A stretch of DNA of 64,000 nucleotides from NCBI GenBank assembly GCA_019022495.1, contig JAFEKR010000001.1, forward strand, positions 8,246,001 through 8,310,000, in the 5' to 3' direction. Position 1 is the stretch's first letter. Each line of letters starts with the position of its first letter. The position numbers and the translations under genes were made by a program. The notes beneath the pieces were generated by a model, which made no database searches, was not told where the DNA came from, and saw only the letters and a list, made by a program, of their open reading frames with translations. This document shows, in pieces, positions 48,654-59,643 of the stretch. The stretch is from Epichloe hybrida. Taxonomy: Eukaryota > Ascomycota > Sordariomycetes > Hypocreales > Clavicipitaceae.

Positions 48654-49415
48654 TGTAGGGAGCTAGTTGCCGGCTGGCAACAGCTGTACAGGTGCGGCTC
48701 TACGGTCGGGGACCAGTAGAACCACCACGTTGAAATATTCAACGCAACGCAACGGAAGGTTTCGGCAGTTATCAACTAATAGAATTCAATCTAGATGACT
48801 TTTACGATATCTTATATACCAATAGAATTGATTTTAGTGACGTTGTACGGGCAATGCGGCTGTTGGATTGAGAGGCCTAGCTATCTAGCTAGATTGAAAA
48901 GATCTTCTTCCTCTCATATACCCACCGACCGTATCGGTGGATCCGGACCGCCAAAGAGGTCTTACGGGCCACTTTTTATTTTCCGCAAAATTCATTTGTA
49001 TGTAAAATCCAAAAAATCGACTCACCACCATACAAACTAGCAACCCGTATGCACCAAATTTTGGTCCAAAAAATATTCCTGCATAAAATGAAAGCCCTGT
49101 CTTCTAGCTTTAATTTGCTATATGTAAGACTTTTGTACGACCTCTAGTTAAAGAGAAAATCGCTGTCAAAGATAGCTATAGGGTAACCTGCTTACGTCAC
49201 CCTAGCTTACCTAATTACTAGTGGCGCTGCGGTTGTGGCTGCGCTTGTAGCCACAACGCAATTGAATAATCCACAATTGATAATTGATTTGGATTAGTCA
49301 TCCACACGGTCGGTCGCAGCTGTTGACAGCTACGACGTAGCCATTGACAGCCACCTTCGCGACCGTTGACAGCTGCAGTGCAGCTGTCAGGCTTGCAATG
49401 CAAGCTAGTAATAGA
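48654..49415. mobile_element. Unmutated GC-rich insertion with palindromic ends
   Basis: A 0.76-kb segment with normal base composition inside RIP-mutated integrase sequence. The left end is TGTAGGGAGCTAG followed by the near-palindrome TTGCCGGCTGGCAA and CAGCTGTACAG. The right end has CAGCTGCAGTGCAGCTG followed by CTTGCAATGCAAG and CTAG. Three TTGACAGC units cluster at about 49322-49372. CCACCGACCGTATCGGTGG forms a perfect stem near 48922. No open frame is convincing. It fits a short non-autonomous element or solo LTR inserted after the host was mutated. Its right boundary is approximate and no target-site duplication was found. Confidence 0.55.
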
Positions 49416-49959
49416 AAGGTCCTTTAACTAGAAAGGGCTAAAAATAGGTCTTATTTTTAACATTTTAGATCCACAAACGCACGCTAGTCTCTAGAGCCTA
49501 TCACCTACGAACATTAGATAGGATCTGCCTCTTGAAAATAATCTTAGGAGATTATATTAAGAAGTTTATCCTAGACTTAGAAGGCTAGTGAATGTCCATA
49601 GCAGATAGATAGCTACATGCTCCCTAAGGTAGCTAGACAAAGGAAGTAACCCCTAATGAGTATAATAAAGAAGTCTTAGCTATTATGCTATTAGTAGCTT
49701 AGTATAATATGTCTGATTAAATGGTTAATAATTAGCATATAAGCTAGCAGGAAAGATCTAACTAGGAAGCAATAATCCTTAAGGAAGAAGAAGTTAAACT
49801 CCTACCTTAGAGGACTCTATACTATAGGATTAAGGTATAGCTACCTTAACTAACAAACAAATAACGCAAGGAGTATACAAAGTACCCTCCTACGCACTAA
49901 TAGTGCATAGATTAAGAAACGTTTTCTTTGTATTTCCTAAGTTTTATTTCTAAAATACG

Positions 49960-51690
49960 CAAACATTAATTCAGATACTAAAGATTAAGTGATTAAGGCA
50001 TAGCCTAGTGGCTAAATTATCTGTTTTCCTTTATTCACTGCCCTTTTTCCCTAATAATTAACCACATTTTCTTTCCTTTATCTTGTATTTATAAGCTATT
50101 TAGAAAAAGGGGAGGCATGTTAATTACTAAGTAAGGAGAGTTTTTAAAGTTAATAGAGTTTAGATTAAGTAAAAGGGCTCCTATTACCTCTATAAACCAT
50201 TCCTTACCTAAGAAAGGAGCTAGAGCTCTTTCTTATAATAACTAAGGATAATACCTAGAAGCAAAACGCTACTTATAGCTTACTGCACAAGACTTATTCT
50301 AGATATAATTGCTATAGGCGCCTTTGCAAACCCTAGGAATTAAAACGTAGCTATAAAACAGAAAGCATATATGTTTATTATAGAATATAACGTGCTATAT
50401 ATATAAGTTTAAATAATTAGAATAGAAGATACTATTTAATCTTTTATACATAGACACTAGCAAGGCCTAATAACGCTTAGGACGCTAAGAAAGAGCGTGT
50501 AGAAAATACCTATTAGGATAAGCTACTTCTATAGGAATAAGAACCTAGTGGTAATAACCATTTTTAATAGTAAGGGCTAAAGCACTATTAGCCTTAGTGT
50601 AGCTCCTTATAAACTCCTTTAAGAGGTTTGTCTTTCTTATAGTTATAATAAGGTAAGGAGGAGCTCCCTTAGGGACGTTATTATTATTATTAGCAGCGCA
50701 AAGAGAAATCTCTGCGTACATTAGAACGCCACCATAGCTAATGTTAATCCTACTACACACCTAGAATGCAAACAGAAACTTATACTATAGTAATAATAAC
50801 TATTAGCAAATGTTAATTATAGGATTAAATAGCTCCTAAACTTACATAATCTCTGCTAATAAAAGGAGGGCAAAATTTAGCATAGTTAGACTAATTAAGA
50901 GTTTTTATTAACAAAAGTTTATGCTCCGGAACGCTTGCCCTTATAATAGCGGTAACGTTAGGGAGTCTCTAATAAGCTAGATTAAGGGATTCCGCTATGA
51001 TTAATTAGTTATAAGAAATAAGGGTTTAAGAGAGAGAAAGAGGAAAGAAGAAAAGGGCTAAGAATTAGGTCTGCGAAGACACTGCCTAAATAACAAATAG
51101 TAATAACTAGTAAGCAATAGCCGCTAATAACCGATTTATAACACTATAAAGGTATGAATTATAGGAGCCTGCTAACCTCTAAGGGGCACCTATAAACAGC
51201 TGCTAATAACCGTCTATATAGCTAATAAGGACTATAAGAGCGAGGCTAAGACCGTAGGAACTATTTAATCTTACTAATCTTTATATTATTACACTGCTTA
51301 GACTTTAAAAGCACTTAGCCTTTACTATCTGTTTATATCTCTTTTCCCCTCTCTTATTACTCTAACCTAGCTTTGCTAAGTAAGCTACTATTCTCTGTTT
51401 CTCCTTCTAAAAACACACTATTAATAATTATACTATTTAATCTAGTTAAGAAATAGCTAATTATAAAGAAAATGCAGTTAACAAAAGCGCTTACACTAAT
51501 GTGAATAGTAGCACTATTATATACTTTACTTATAGTAAATGTCTTACGCTATTCTATGTCTATATTCTAATCCATAGAACTAAGGGTTCTTTCTTTAGAG
51601 ATAAAGAGAGAAGCACTATAGAGCTTAACCTAGTTAACCTCTATAGTTAGTAGCCTTCGCTATTCTATCTAAGATAAAGCTAGCCATAAC
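49960..51690. other. Post-integrase region of the Gypsy element, unassigned
   Basis: After the integrase C-terminus there is a purine tract (aaaaaggggagg near 50104) and then moderately mutated sequence. The longest open stretch is on the minus strand (50545-50760, 71 residues). I could not tie it to a family. Confidence 0.35.
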
Positions 51691-53630
51691 CCTTAACTAG
51701 GTTTAAGGTCTATTAAGATAGTAATAACTTTAACTAGGTAACGCTAATTAGACTAGGGTGGGATTAGTTAAGCTAGTGAAACTATTTAATAAATATCTAT
51801 AAATTCCTAAGAAAAGCCTGCAAGACGCTAAGTAAAGACTAGCTTAACTAGTTTAAACTAACTGCTATAGGTAAGATTATTGTACGCAGCCTTAAAGTAA
51901 TAGTGGCTATGCTACTGCAAACGTTTGTGATTAAGCTAACAGAAGATTTTAACTTAAATGCTCTGTGGCAATTAATTAGTTTAAAAGCTAGGAGACTTTA
52001 TTCTAACTACTAGCCTATTAATATTAAGTATAGTTTAAAGTATAACCCTATTAACCTCCACTTAGACATAAGCTATTAACGCCTTATTATAGGATTTGTG
52101 TTCTTTATAAACCACTAGATATGCTTTCTATTTAATTAAAAGCAAGGGTAGCTTTACTACTTTAATAGCATAGAGGAGGGGCAAGTAATAAGGTTTACTA
52201 ATTTCACTGTAGGATAGGGGTAAATCATATAGTTACTAAACTACCTATATGATTTTAAAGTAATCGCGGTTCTAGCAATAAAATAGAAAGGGAACTAGGA
52301 GTGTAAATATACTTATCTAGGGTTTCTATTGTAAGCGATTTATTACTAAGTTAGACACTAAGCACTTAATTTGCTTTCTAAAGACTAGAATACACTAAAC
52401 TAATATAATATTAAATTTAAATAGTTACATATATTTAGTAAGGATTTAAGCATTAGTTATTACTTTAAGCTCTATTTAAGAGACTAGATAATTACTAATA
52501 ATGTCCTAGACCTAAGGTATAGTTATGCTAGAGCTTTTATAAGAACTATAAGAGTCCTATAAGACATAGCTACAAACAAATTAGAAGTTAGAGACTAGTT
52601 ACCTAGGGAGTTATCCTACTAGAAGGACTTTAACCTCTAATACCTAATATATAATATAATAAAGCGCTAGCTACCTTGTTTTATAACCTAAACAATTAAT
52701 AGAGGTTTACCTATTAGTGTAGTAATTATAGCCTAGGAGAATAAAGTTAGTAATAAGAACTAACTAATTAAATAGTATACTAAAATAGCGCGAAGTAGTA
52801 AACTTTATATCTAGGATTATTAGTAGCCTATTACATATACCTTTACTAAGGATCCTAAAGTCTTTAATATTAGTATCTAAGAGATATTATAAGAATAGGA
52901 AAGGTAAATATAATAGGATATAGACAATAAGTATTAATAGGAAACTAAGGAATAAAGATTAAGTAAAAGGGTAAGTTCCTAGGTATTATAAGAGTCCTTA
53001 TTAAGACTATTATCTTTAACTAGATATAAAGAGATACTATAGTCTCTAGCTGCAAAACTTAAGGCACTTTAGCAAGGCAGGTAGGGATAAGCACATAGCA
53101 TTATAGACTAAACTCTTTAATAATAGTAAGTAGTAACTAATAAGTTATTCTAGATAGACATTAAGGATTAGCTAAGGTTATAGTGAATCTATAGAGTTAT
53201 TAAGGAGGACTAGGTATATAACTATAAAACTCTAGTTAAGTAAGTAGAAGAGAATACTATACGCCGCCCCCTTAGAGATGTAGGACAAGCTATAATAATT
53301 AATCTTCTTCCTTTTCTTAAGTTAGAATAAGTAGCTTAAAGGAAAATAGTTACGCTATTACTAACATTATTTATATATGCTTTAGTAATACTACCTAGCT
53401 TAGTTTCCCGTGGAATATAGCTAGAGATTATTAAAGCTTACTAGTAAGAGAAAAGGCGTGCTATAGGATTAATTAATTAACGTAAGGATTAGGGAAAGAG
53501 AGCAAGCTAGCAAGATTTAAAGCAACTTACGCTACGCACTCCCTTACTAACGTTGCCTACTACTTATCTACGAACGCTAAAGACACTAAAGCTCTCTAGG
53601 GAAATGAAAAATCTAGGTCTCTAGCTAGGG
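51690..53630 (+). pseudogene. Candidate extra reading frame downstream of integrase in the Gypsy element
   Basis: Plus frame (mod 3 = 0, for example ATG 51909) reads as a protein of about 600 residues when TAA/TAG are taken as mutated Gln or Trp codons. Clear stretches include VIKLTEDFNLNALWQLISLK, LLRLLSLTRYKEIL and SLAAKLKAL. A helix-rich, Gln/Arg-rich region lies at about 52860-53150, and RRPLRDVGQA at about 53260. It fades into a poly-pyrimidine tract at about 53640. I do not recognise the protein. The place, between integrase and 3' LTR, is where Env-like or captured genes sit in some Gypsy elements. In RIP-mutated DNA any frame can look open under this reading, so the call is tentative. 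Confidence 0.4.
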
Positions 53631-53858
53631 AGGTTTCTTTTCTATCTTTTTTTTTTTTTCTTTCTTTTTTTGCTATCCTTTTGTTTTTCTTATAAAAGCT
53701 TTAGACTTATATATGCTAGATTAAATAATGCCTTCCCTTAAAACATAGCACCTTGCTATTAGTCACGCTTAAGAACACTTTGGTTATTACCCTTTTTTTT
53801 TTTTATTACTATTTTCCCTTTCCTAGGGGCTAGGAAGGGAAAATAGTTAGGGAGGTAT

Positions 53859-54329
53859 TGTGTGCCGTAATACGCGCACCTATAAACGCGCGTATTTGCG
53901 ATGATAAGCACAAGGGATACAGGGGATCGCAGGGATAAATAACATAATAAGGGATAACAATATTAGTTATCTAGGCAAAGGGACTATTTGATCTATAAAG
54001 AGATCACCTATAGCTAGATTCTTTTGAGGTTCTTTATGCACGCCTAACTTTAGATTTTTAACTTAAATGCCTAGCGCTACTATGGCTACTATTGTGTTTA
54101 CCTTAACAAGATAAATTAATAAGATTATTTCCCTAACTTAACCAAAAAGTCACTTCTAATCTAATAGACTATTTAATCTAAATTGTCTTTATTTGTAGAG
54201 ACTAATTTAGCTATTGTTGTAATTGCTACTGTTAAGTTAATTAACCCTTCTAATGTGAGCAGACGTCACTGCTACCTACGACCGTGGGCTAGTATCGTGT
54301 CTTTTAGGGTGTTGTTTTCCGCTTGACAA
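53859..54329 (+). repeat. 3' LTR of the Gypsy element (471 bp)
   Basis: Equal in length to 41539-42009, followed by aatac. The differences seen between copies are transitions. Confidence 0.85.
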
Positions 54330-54334
54330 AATAC

Positions 54335-57282
54335 AATGCTTAATCCCCTTAATGAGATTAATATTAACTAATTTCTTATATAGGAAATAGAAGATTAGTG
54401 TACGTAAGAGCTATAGTTACTTAGGTTTTATAATTAAGAGATTAAAGATTATACGCGTTTGTATATATTATTCTATTTAGCGTTACAAGAGCGAATTCAA
54501 AATTATTAAGAAAGCAGCTAATAACTAGTCCTTTAACTTAGCCTAATTTCTTATAGGGGAATTCACAAATTTGTATAACTTCTTTAATAAAACTATAAGC
54601 TATTATATAACTAAAACCTTAATAGTAACCTAATTTCTTAAGACCTTTAAGAATAACTTTAATAGTTCTAAAGTAAAGAGATTAAAAGTATTTAGGCCTA
54701 TTATATATAACTTTTCTTTGCTAGACATTGCGTTTAAATATTTCTTATACGATAAGCTAGAGAATTTTCTTTTATATTAGTAAGCTCCTCTCTATTAGCA
54801 AGCTCTTCTATGTTAGCAAGCTTTTCTACATTAGTACGCTCTTTTGCATTAGTATGCTTTTTTGCATTAGTATGCTCTTCTATATTAAGTATAAATTGTT
54901 ATTCTTATTAAGATTGCTTATCTATATAAGAATTAAGAGGTTTAGATTTGCTTCGTTTAATTAGCCTTATTAGTAATAGGCTAAGGGAGGAGCTTTATAA
55001 TAGTTCTTTTATATAAGGGGGTGACTTATTAGATTATAATAAATCCTTTTAATGCTTTATATGTTTTTTTGTTATTATAGTAGTCTTTTCTTCCTTAATT
55101 TTTTCTTCCTTTATTTAGTCTTCCTTTATAATATAAAAATTCAGAAAGATAAGAATATAACTGTCTTAAATCTCTTAATTATACGAATTTTTTTTCCTAA
55201 AGAGATTAATAACTATATAATTTAATCCAAAGTGTAATTAAGGGAGCTAATAGAAGCCAGACACCTTAGAATAAGCTTATCTAAGCTTATAGGGAATTTT
55301 TTTATTAAACTGCTCTAAAAAGCTTAGTTATATAAACTCATGTAGCTAGTTAGCTTTAGTCACTAGACTAACTTCACTAAGCTTATTTTCCTATAAAAGA
55401 GGTTAGAGCTTTATAGGCTCTAAATAAAATTAGCTTTAGTATAATAGTAAGAAGTCTTATATAAACTAAGCTTAGTAACTAATTTTAGGATAAAAAAGCC
55501 TTTATTATAATGACTATATGAAAGCAATAGAATTAACTAAATATAAAGCCCTTAGGGATAGTTATACAAATCCTTAGAGGTAAAAGCTTAGGTAGCTTGT
55601 ATTATCTCTTATGCTTGTGTTTAGAAATATTTAGTAAAATTCAATATATAATCCCTCTTACTTTGCGCTATAGGAATTAGCTATAATAATGTTAATAGAG
55701 ATTTTGTATAGGAAGTTAATGTTTTATTATCTAAATTAATAGTAATTAATTAAGGCTAATATAAGCCATAGTGTAAATAAAAAGTAGCATTTAGATAAGC
55801 TTTCTGAATTTCTTTATGTGTATATAATGCCTTTAGGCATTGTTTTTGTTACTAATGATTTAAGTAGCTAGGCATTATATAAGAAAGCAAAGAAAAGAAT
55901 AAAAAGAGAAAGAAAGAAAAGAGAAAGAAAAGGAAAAAAAGAGAGGGGTAAAAGGGGGTTTAGTATAAATTTTAGTTACGTACATATATATAAGGATTCT
56001 TAGGCTAAATGTAATTCTAAGGGTTACTTGCTCTTGCCTTATATAGATAGATCCGTACTTACTAGCTATAAGTTAAGATATATAGTTATAAATTATATAG
56101 CCTAAGCTAATAGGTGGCAGACAGTTATACGCTATAAGGAAAAAAAAACCTGTGGCTAAAAGCCATAATCCTGAATTTTTCCTTTCTTGATTTTTACAAA
56201 AACAACAACAATAACAGTACGTACGTACAGAATCCCTTTATTCTTATGCTATATACTAACGATCTTCTCTTCTAGTTAACATGCCTTCTTTGTACGTATT
56301 GTAACTATTTTAATTACTTATATCTAATTTTAGTATAGACTATAGTAATAGCAATAGTAACGTAGTAACCCTTCTGCCCTAAACTTACCTATATGTATAG
56401 CTTTAACACCTCTTATAATATATAACTAAGACCTCTTCTAGGGTCTTATACGTGGCATTCCTAGCATGCCTTAGCTGCTTTTAGCTTATATAAGCGAGAA
56501 TAGTCTTAGCCTATATGTTTATTTATAAGAGTAGCACGCTATTCTTACTTTACCTAGCTATAATATATGATTTCTTTAAGATTAAGTCTAACTAAAGCAA
56601 ATTAAAAGTAAGTAGCCCTTATATATAAATACCTTCTTAATTTAATTAAGAGGTATACTATACATAAATCCTTATAACTACTATATATAATAGATAGCAT
56701 AGGATAAAGATAATCTTACCACGCTATTCCTAGTTTACGTACGCTTACTAAGCCACTTTAGTAATATGTGTAGTAACTATAAATAGCTAGATTATATATC
56801 TTCTTATTCTAATAGAGACTAGGTAGGTTTGCTAGTAGGAGACGCTTATATAGGATTAAATACAAGTTCCTAAGAATAGCTAGTTAACCTTATTAAAGGA
56901 CCTAGGACTAAAGATAACTTAATTACGCTAGATAAGGATAGAACTATAGATAATCCTATTATCCTTTAAAGTTATATATATAAATTTTCCCTTACTTCTT
57001 TTACTTTAAGGTTATATTATAGCCCTTTTGTATATATTATAACACTGTTAATAAAGCTCTTAACTAAGTGATTATAAATAAAGATATTAGCTAGTAGTAC
57101 TAGCTAATCTAAAATAATAGCTAGCACCTTCTTATAATATTCTAGGTTAGTAGCTTACTCTTATATATAAGAGTTAAGTAAAGCAAAGACTAGCTTAGCT
57201 TAATTTTATTTTATATATATACACTTCCTTAAATTTATATATAGATTTAATTTACTATTTACATAGCTTACCTAAAATAATA
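54335..57282. other. Right half of the TIR transposon, RIP-degraded
   Basis: AT-rich. The one sign of coding is a minus-strand hexapeptide repeat (see 54777-54889). Purine-rich A/G runs lie at 55880-55950 and a GTAC tandem near 56216. A plus-strand ATG at about 56281 follows promoter-like sequence, but the frame is full of stops. Nothing further is recognised. Confidence 0.4.
54777..54889 (-). repeat. 18-bp minisatellite encoding a hexapeptide repeat on the minus strand
   Basis: Six tandem 18-bp units of the type TTAGCAAGCTCTTCTATG. On the minus strand they read as EELAN-type hexapeptides (VEKLAN, IEELAN, REELTN and so on). A unit length divisible by three, with substitutions that keep charged and small residues, suggests it once lay in a coding frame of the TIR transposon. 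Confidence 0.7.
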
Positions 57283-57345
57283 ATGTGGGTTTTCTGTTTT
57301 AGCAGCCCTTTGCGGGGCCTATCTAAGGTGCCACCGTATCCGTAC
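57283..57345 (-). repeat. Right terminal inverted repeat
   Basis: Inverse of 39941-39999. The boundary between RIP-mutated and normal DNA falls at this repeat. Confidence 0.75.
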
Positions 57346-58110
57346 CTATAATTATAATGCGGCCACATCCCACACCCCACGCCTTCGTACTAAATTTATA
57401 TGAGGCGCTATAGTAAAAAAAAATCTCACGTAATATCAAAAGACTACACACGCGTTTTTAAGCAAATTGGCCGGTCGCGATTAAATTAACCGGCCGCGAT
57501 TGAATTGACTAGCCCTGATTAAAAAAATAATACAATGGACTTTATACGGATCCGTAAATGTAGAGGAAATGTGCCATGACTGTGGGAGTGTAGTAAGTAA
57601 CCTTCCTATCTAAAACCAGCTAGTTACAGCGTTGAAGGTGGCGCTGACCCCAGTTTTACTTCGATGAGTCCTGCGTGTCGCAAGGCACATGGGGGACAAT
57701 TCACGCACAAATTAGTGGCCAGTCAGCTACGCAACACTGCGGCCTCGATGATTATCCATCTTCTTCGATTTGTTATGTGCGAGATTCTCTGTCGCCAAAC
57801 TCCTCAATTGGGAAATCTCACATAATGCGCGACAGAATGAGGTCAAATTACTTAATATTTCACAAAGAGCTTTGATCATCATCTGGCGTCGACCTGCGAT
57901 CTACGTCATCGCAGCCAGGCATATGAGTCACCTGTCGAGACGCCGAACGTGAACACAGTCGCACAAATTCTTCTTAACGCAGCACAAAGAGCAGAGTTCT
58001 TCTGGCTATTTCTGTTTTACTCTATTTTTCTCTTTCAGAGCATTTATTACACCAAGCATATCCGCTCTAGAACTACCTGTCCTTGGTCAAACATATAACA
58101 CTACCTCACG
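57346..58110. other. Intergenic sequence with a 19-bp tandem repeat
   Basis: Bases 57465-57521 are three 19-bp units (AATTGGCCGGTCGCGATTA and variants, the third degenerate). ACGGATCCGT near 57546 is a short palindrome. A pyrimidine tract (57999-58038) precedes the ankyrin gene and may be part of its promoter. Confidence 0.6.
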
Positions 58111-58938
58111 ATGAGTCAAAGCACAGACACATCCCTTCGAGAGCAGCTCGACACTGCAATCAAGGAGAACCACCTCCAAACAGTGAAGGACCTCTATCAT
58201 TCCGCAAGCCAAGACAAGCAAGGCGATATACTGAGAGATATCGCCGAGGGCGCCGCGCAGCATGCAAATGTCCAACTGCTCGACTGGGTTCTCAATGAGG
58301 GTTTCGAAATCCCGGCCGACTCATTAAACAACGAATTCTACCACCAAGTTTGCTACGCTCACTCCATACCCGTTTGGCAAACCCTAGTGAAGCATGGCTT
58401 CAGCCTAAACAATCATCACAGCGAGTTCATCGGCGATGCACTCAGTTTCGAAGCTTACAACGGTAATGTCGACATCCTCCGTTTTCTCCTTGAAAATGGG
58501 CAGGATCCAAACGACACATGGGGCTGCAATGATTGGGAGCCCGGCGTATGTGCCTTGCTTGGCAAGAAACCCTCCTTGGAGATTCTGAGGCTACTCCTGC
58601 AACATGGATGGACTCAAAAGGAAAGTGGCACGCATATTGCCGCAGCCGAGTTGGGCAACATGGAGGCGCTTCAGCTACTGGTTGAGAACGGGGCTAATCT
58701 GGAATCAACTGAGGCGTGGTGGGCGAATCCAGCTGTGATAGAGGGCAGTGATGTGTGGGGCACGGCACTCTATCGTGCAGCGCTTAAAGGACAAAAAGAA
58801 TCGGTCTCTTACTTGCTTCAGAAAGGAGCAAGTGTACGATTCAAAGATAAGCAGGGGCGGTCGGTTCTATGGGCTGCGAGGCAGGGGGGGAATCAGGCTG
58901 TTGTGAAATTGGTGAAAGCCGCTGGGGTTGAGGAGTAA
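58111..58938 (+). CDS. Ankyrin-repeat protein, intact single exon
   Basis: 275 residues from ATG 58111 (context CTCACGATGAG) to TAA 58936-58938. After an N-terminal helical region (1-60) with a possible degenerate repeat, ankyrin units follow. They are about 107-138 (AYNGNVDILRFLLENGQDPN), about 150-172 (LEILRLLLQHGW), about 173-200 (AAELGNMEALQLLVENGANL) and about 214-275 (LYRAALKGQKESVSYLLQKG, then GRSVLWAARQGGNQAVVKLV). Ankyrin repeats are protein-binding modules; no catalytic domain is attached, so the partner and process are unknown. No intron, stop or frameshift. Codon use is normal despite lying 0.8 kb from a RIP-mutated block. Confidence 0.9.
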   Translation: MSQSTDTSLREQLDTAIKENHLQTVKDLYHSASQDKQGDILRDIAEGAAQHANVQLLDWVLNEGFEIPADSLNNEFYHQVCYAHSIPVWQTLVKHGFSLNNHHSEFIGDALSFEAYNGNVDILRFLLENGQDPNDTWGCNDWEPGVCALLGKKPSLEILRLLLQHGWTQKESGTHIAAAELGNMEALQLLVENGANLESTEAWWANPAVIEGSDVWGTALYRAALKGQKESVSYLLQKGASVRFKDKQGRSVLWAARQGGNQAVVKLVKAAGVEE

Positions 58939-59643
58939 TTCGCATTGCATAAATCGGCTATCTTACTTTTCGTACCGCGAAACACGTTCTTTTGTGACAA
59001 CAACGCTGCGGCTTATCCATGGGACCACTAGGGAACCTAGGAAACTTTCACACTGCATCACACTGCAGCACGTCTGACAAGAATGATTAGTTTCCGCCAA
59101 TTCTACGTTTTCGCCATTTGCTGTGTACGATGGCCGAGAATTATCTGTTTCGGCGCTTGCTAAGGCAACCTTGACAGATTGTAGCAAATGATCTCCACCA
59201 CTTAGCCCGTATTATGCTATTCTTTCTATGTTTTAGCCCGGGGGGTACGGCCACAGATCAAGTGCTAACGCACGCCAGGAGGGCAACCGCCTAAGATTGA
59301 GTGGCATTCGCATCACAGCCTTGCCGCCCGGTTACAACTGACTGCATGATATGCTAATATCATACCTCTGGTTAGCTAAGACCACCAGATGACTTCTTCT
59401 GCATAGACTCTCACCGGCTGGATGTGCTCTCTATGCGCTGCTGTAACCAGCCCCAGACTTTTTTAGTTTATTGTGGAGCCAAACGCCTGCTTGCTTGAGC
59501 ATCCTCCTTTGATGACGTGCAACACGAGCTCGTAGAGAAAGTCCCCGATACGCTGTGAGCTTGATGCCTCGCAACTTGAAGGACATTCGATGACTTCAGA
59601 CAACCACAAACTAAGCTACATACAAGCGCCTCCGTCAAGTTTA
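58939..59643. other. Intergenic sequence
   Basis: GC-balanced. Only short, unsupported frames (for example 58963-59187 and 59468-59710 on the minus strand). No repeat seen. Confidence 0.4.

Larger units (their letters stand above)
41539..54329 (+). mobile_element. Ty3/Gypsy retrotransposon with 471-bp LTRs and a long 3' region
   Basis: The LTRs at 41539-42009 and 53859-54329 have equal lengths, with a duplication aatac at 41534-41538 and 54330-54334. The order of relic domains is Gag with a zinc knuckle (about 42060-44000), reverse transcriptase (about 46090-46750), RNase H (about 46900-47420), integrase (about 47560-48650, continuing after an insertion to about 49960), then 3.9 kb of further sequence. 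A purine-rich tract (GGGAAAATAGTTAGGGAGGT, 53838-53857) precedes the 3' LTR. RIP is moderate: GC-rich islands survive more often than in block 1. At 12.8 kb (about 12.0 kb without the insert) it is much longer than a typical 5-8 kb fungal Gypsy element. Confidence 0.85.
39941..57345. mobile_element. Long-TIR DNA transposon, about 4.6 kb, interrupted by a Gypsy element
   Basis: The ends of the second AT-rich block are inverted repeats. The left starts near TCCGTATACGGTCGCAC (39941) and runs through CCCGCAAAGGGCTGC (39969-39983). The right is its inverse, GCAGCCCTTTGCGGG (57302-57316) followed outward by GGTGCCACCGTATCCGTA (57328-57345). The inverted repeats span about 55-60 bp with roughly 80 percent identity. 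Long TIRs and the net size after removing 41539-54329 fit a Mutator-like element, but no transposase motif was readable and no target-site duplication was found, so the superfamily is open. The body is RIP-mutated. Confidence 0.65.

Noticed and set aside
48795..49040. 81-residue open frame in the unmutated insert
   Set aside because: No domain, no start context and no continuation; expected by chance in normal-composition DNA.
50545..50760. Antisense gene inside the Gypsy element
   Set aside because: 71 residues only, on the strand opposite to the element's genes; I cannot separate it from chance in moderately mutated DNA.
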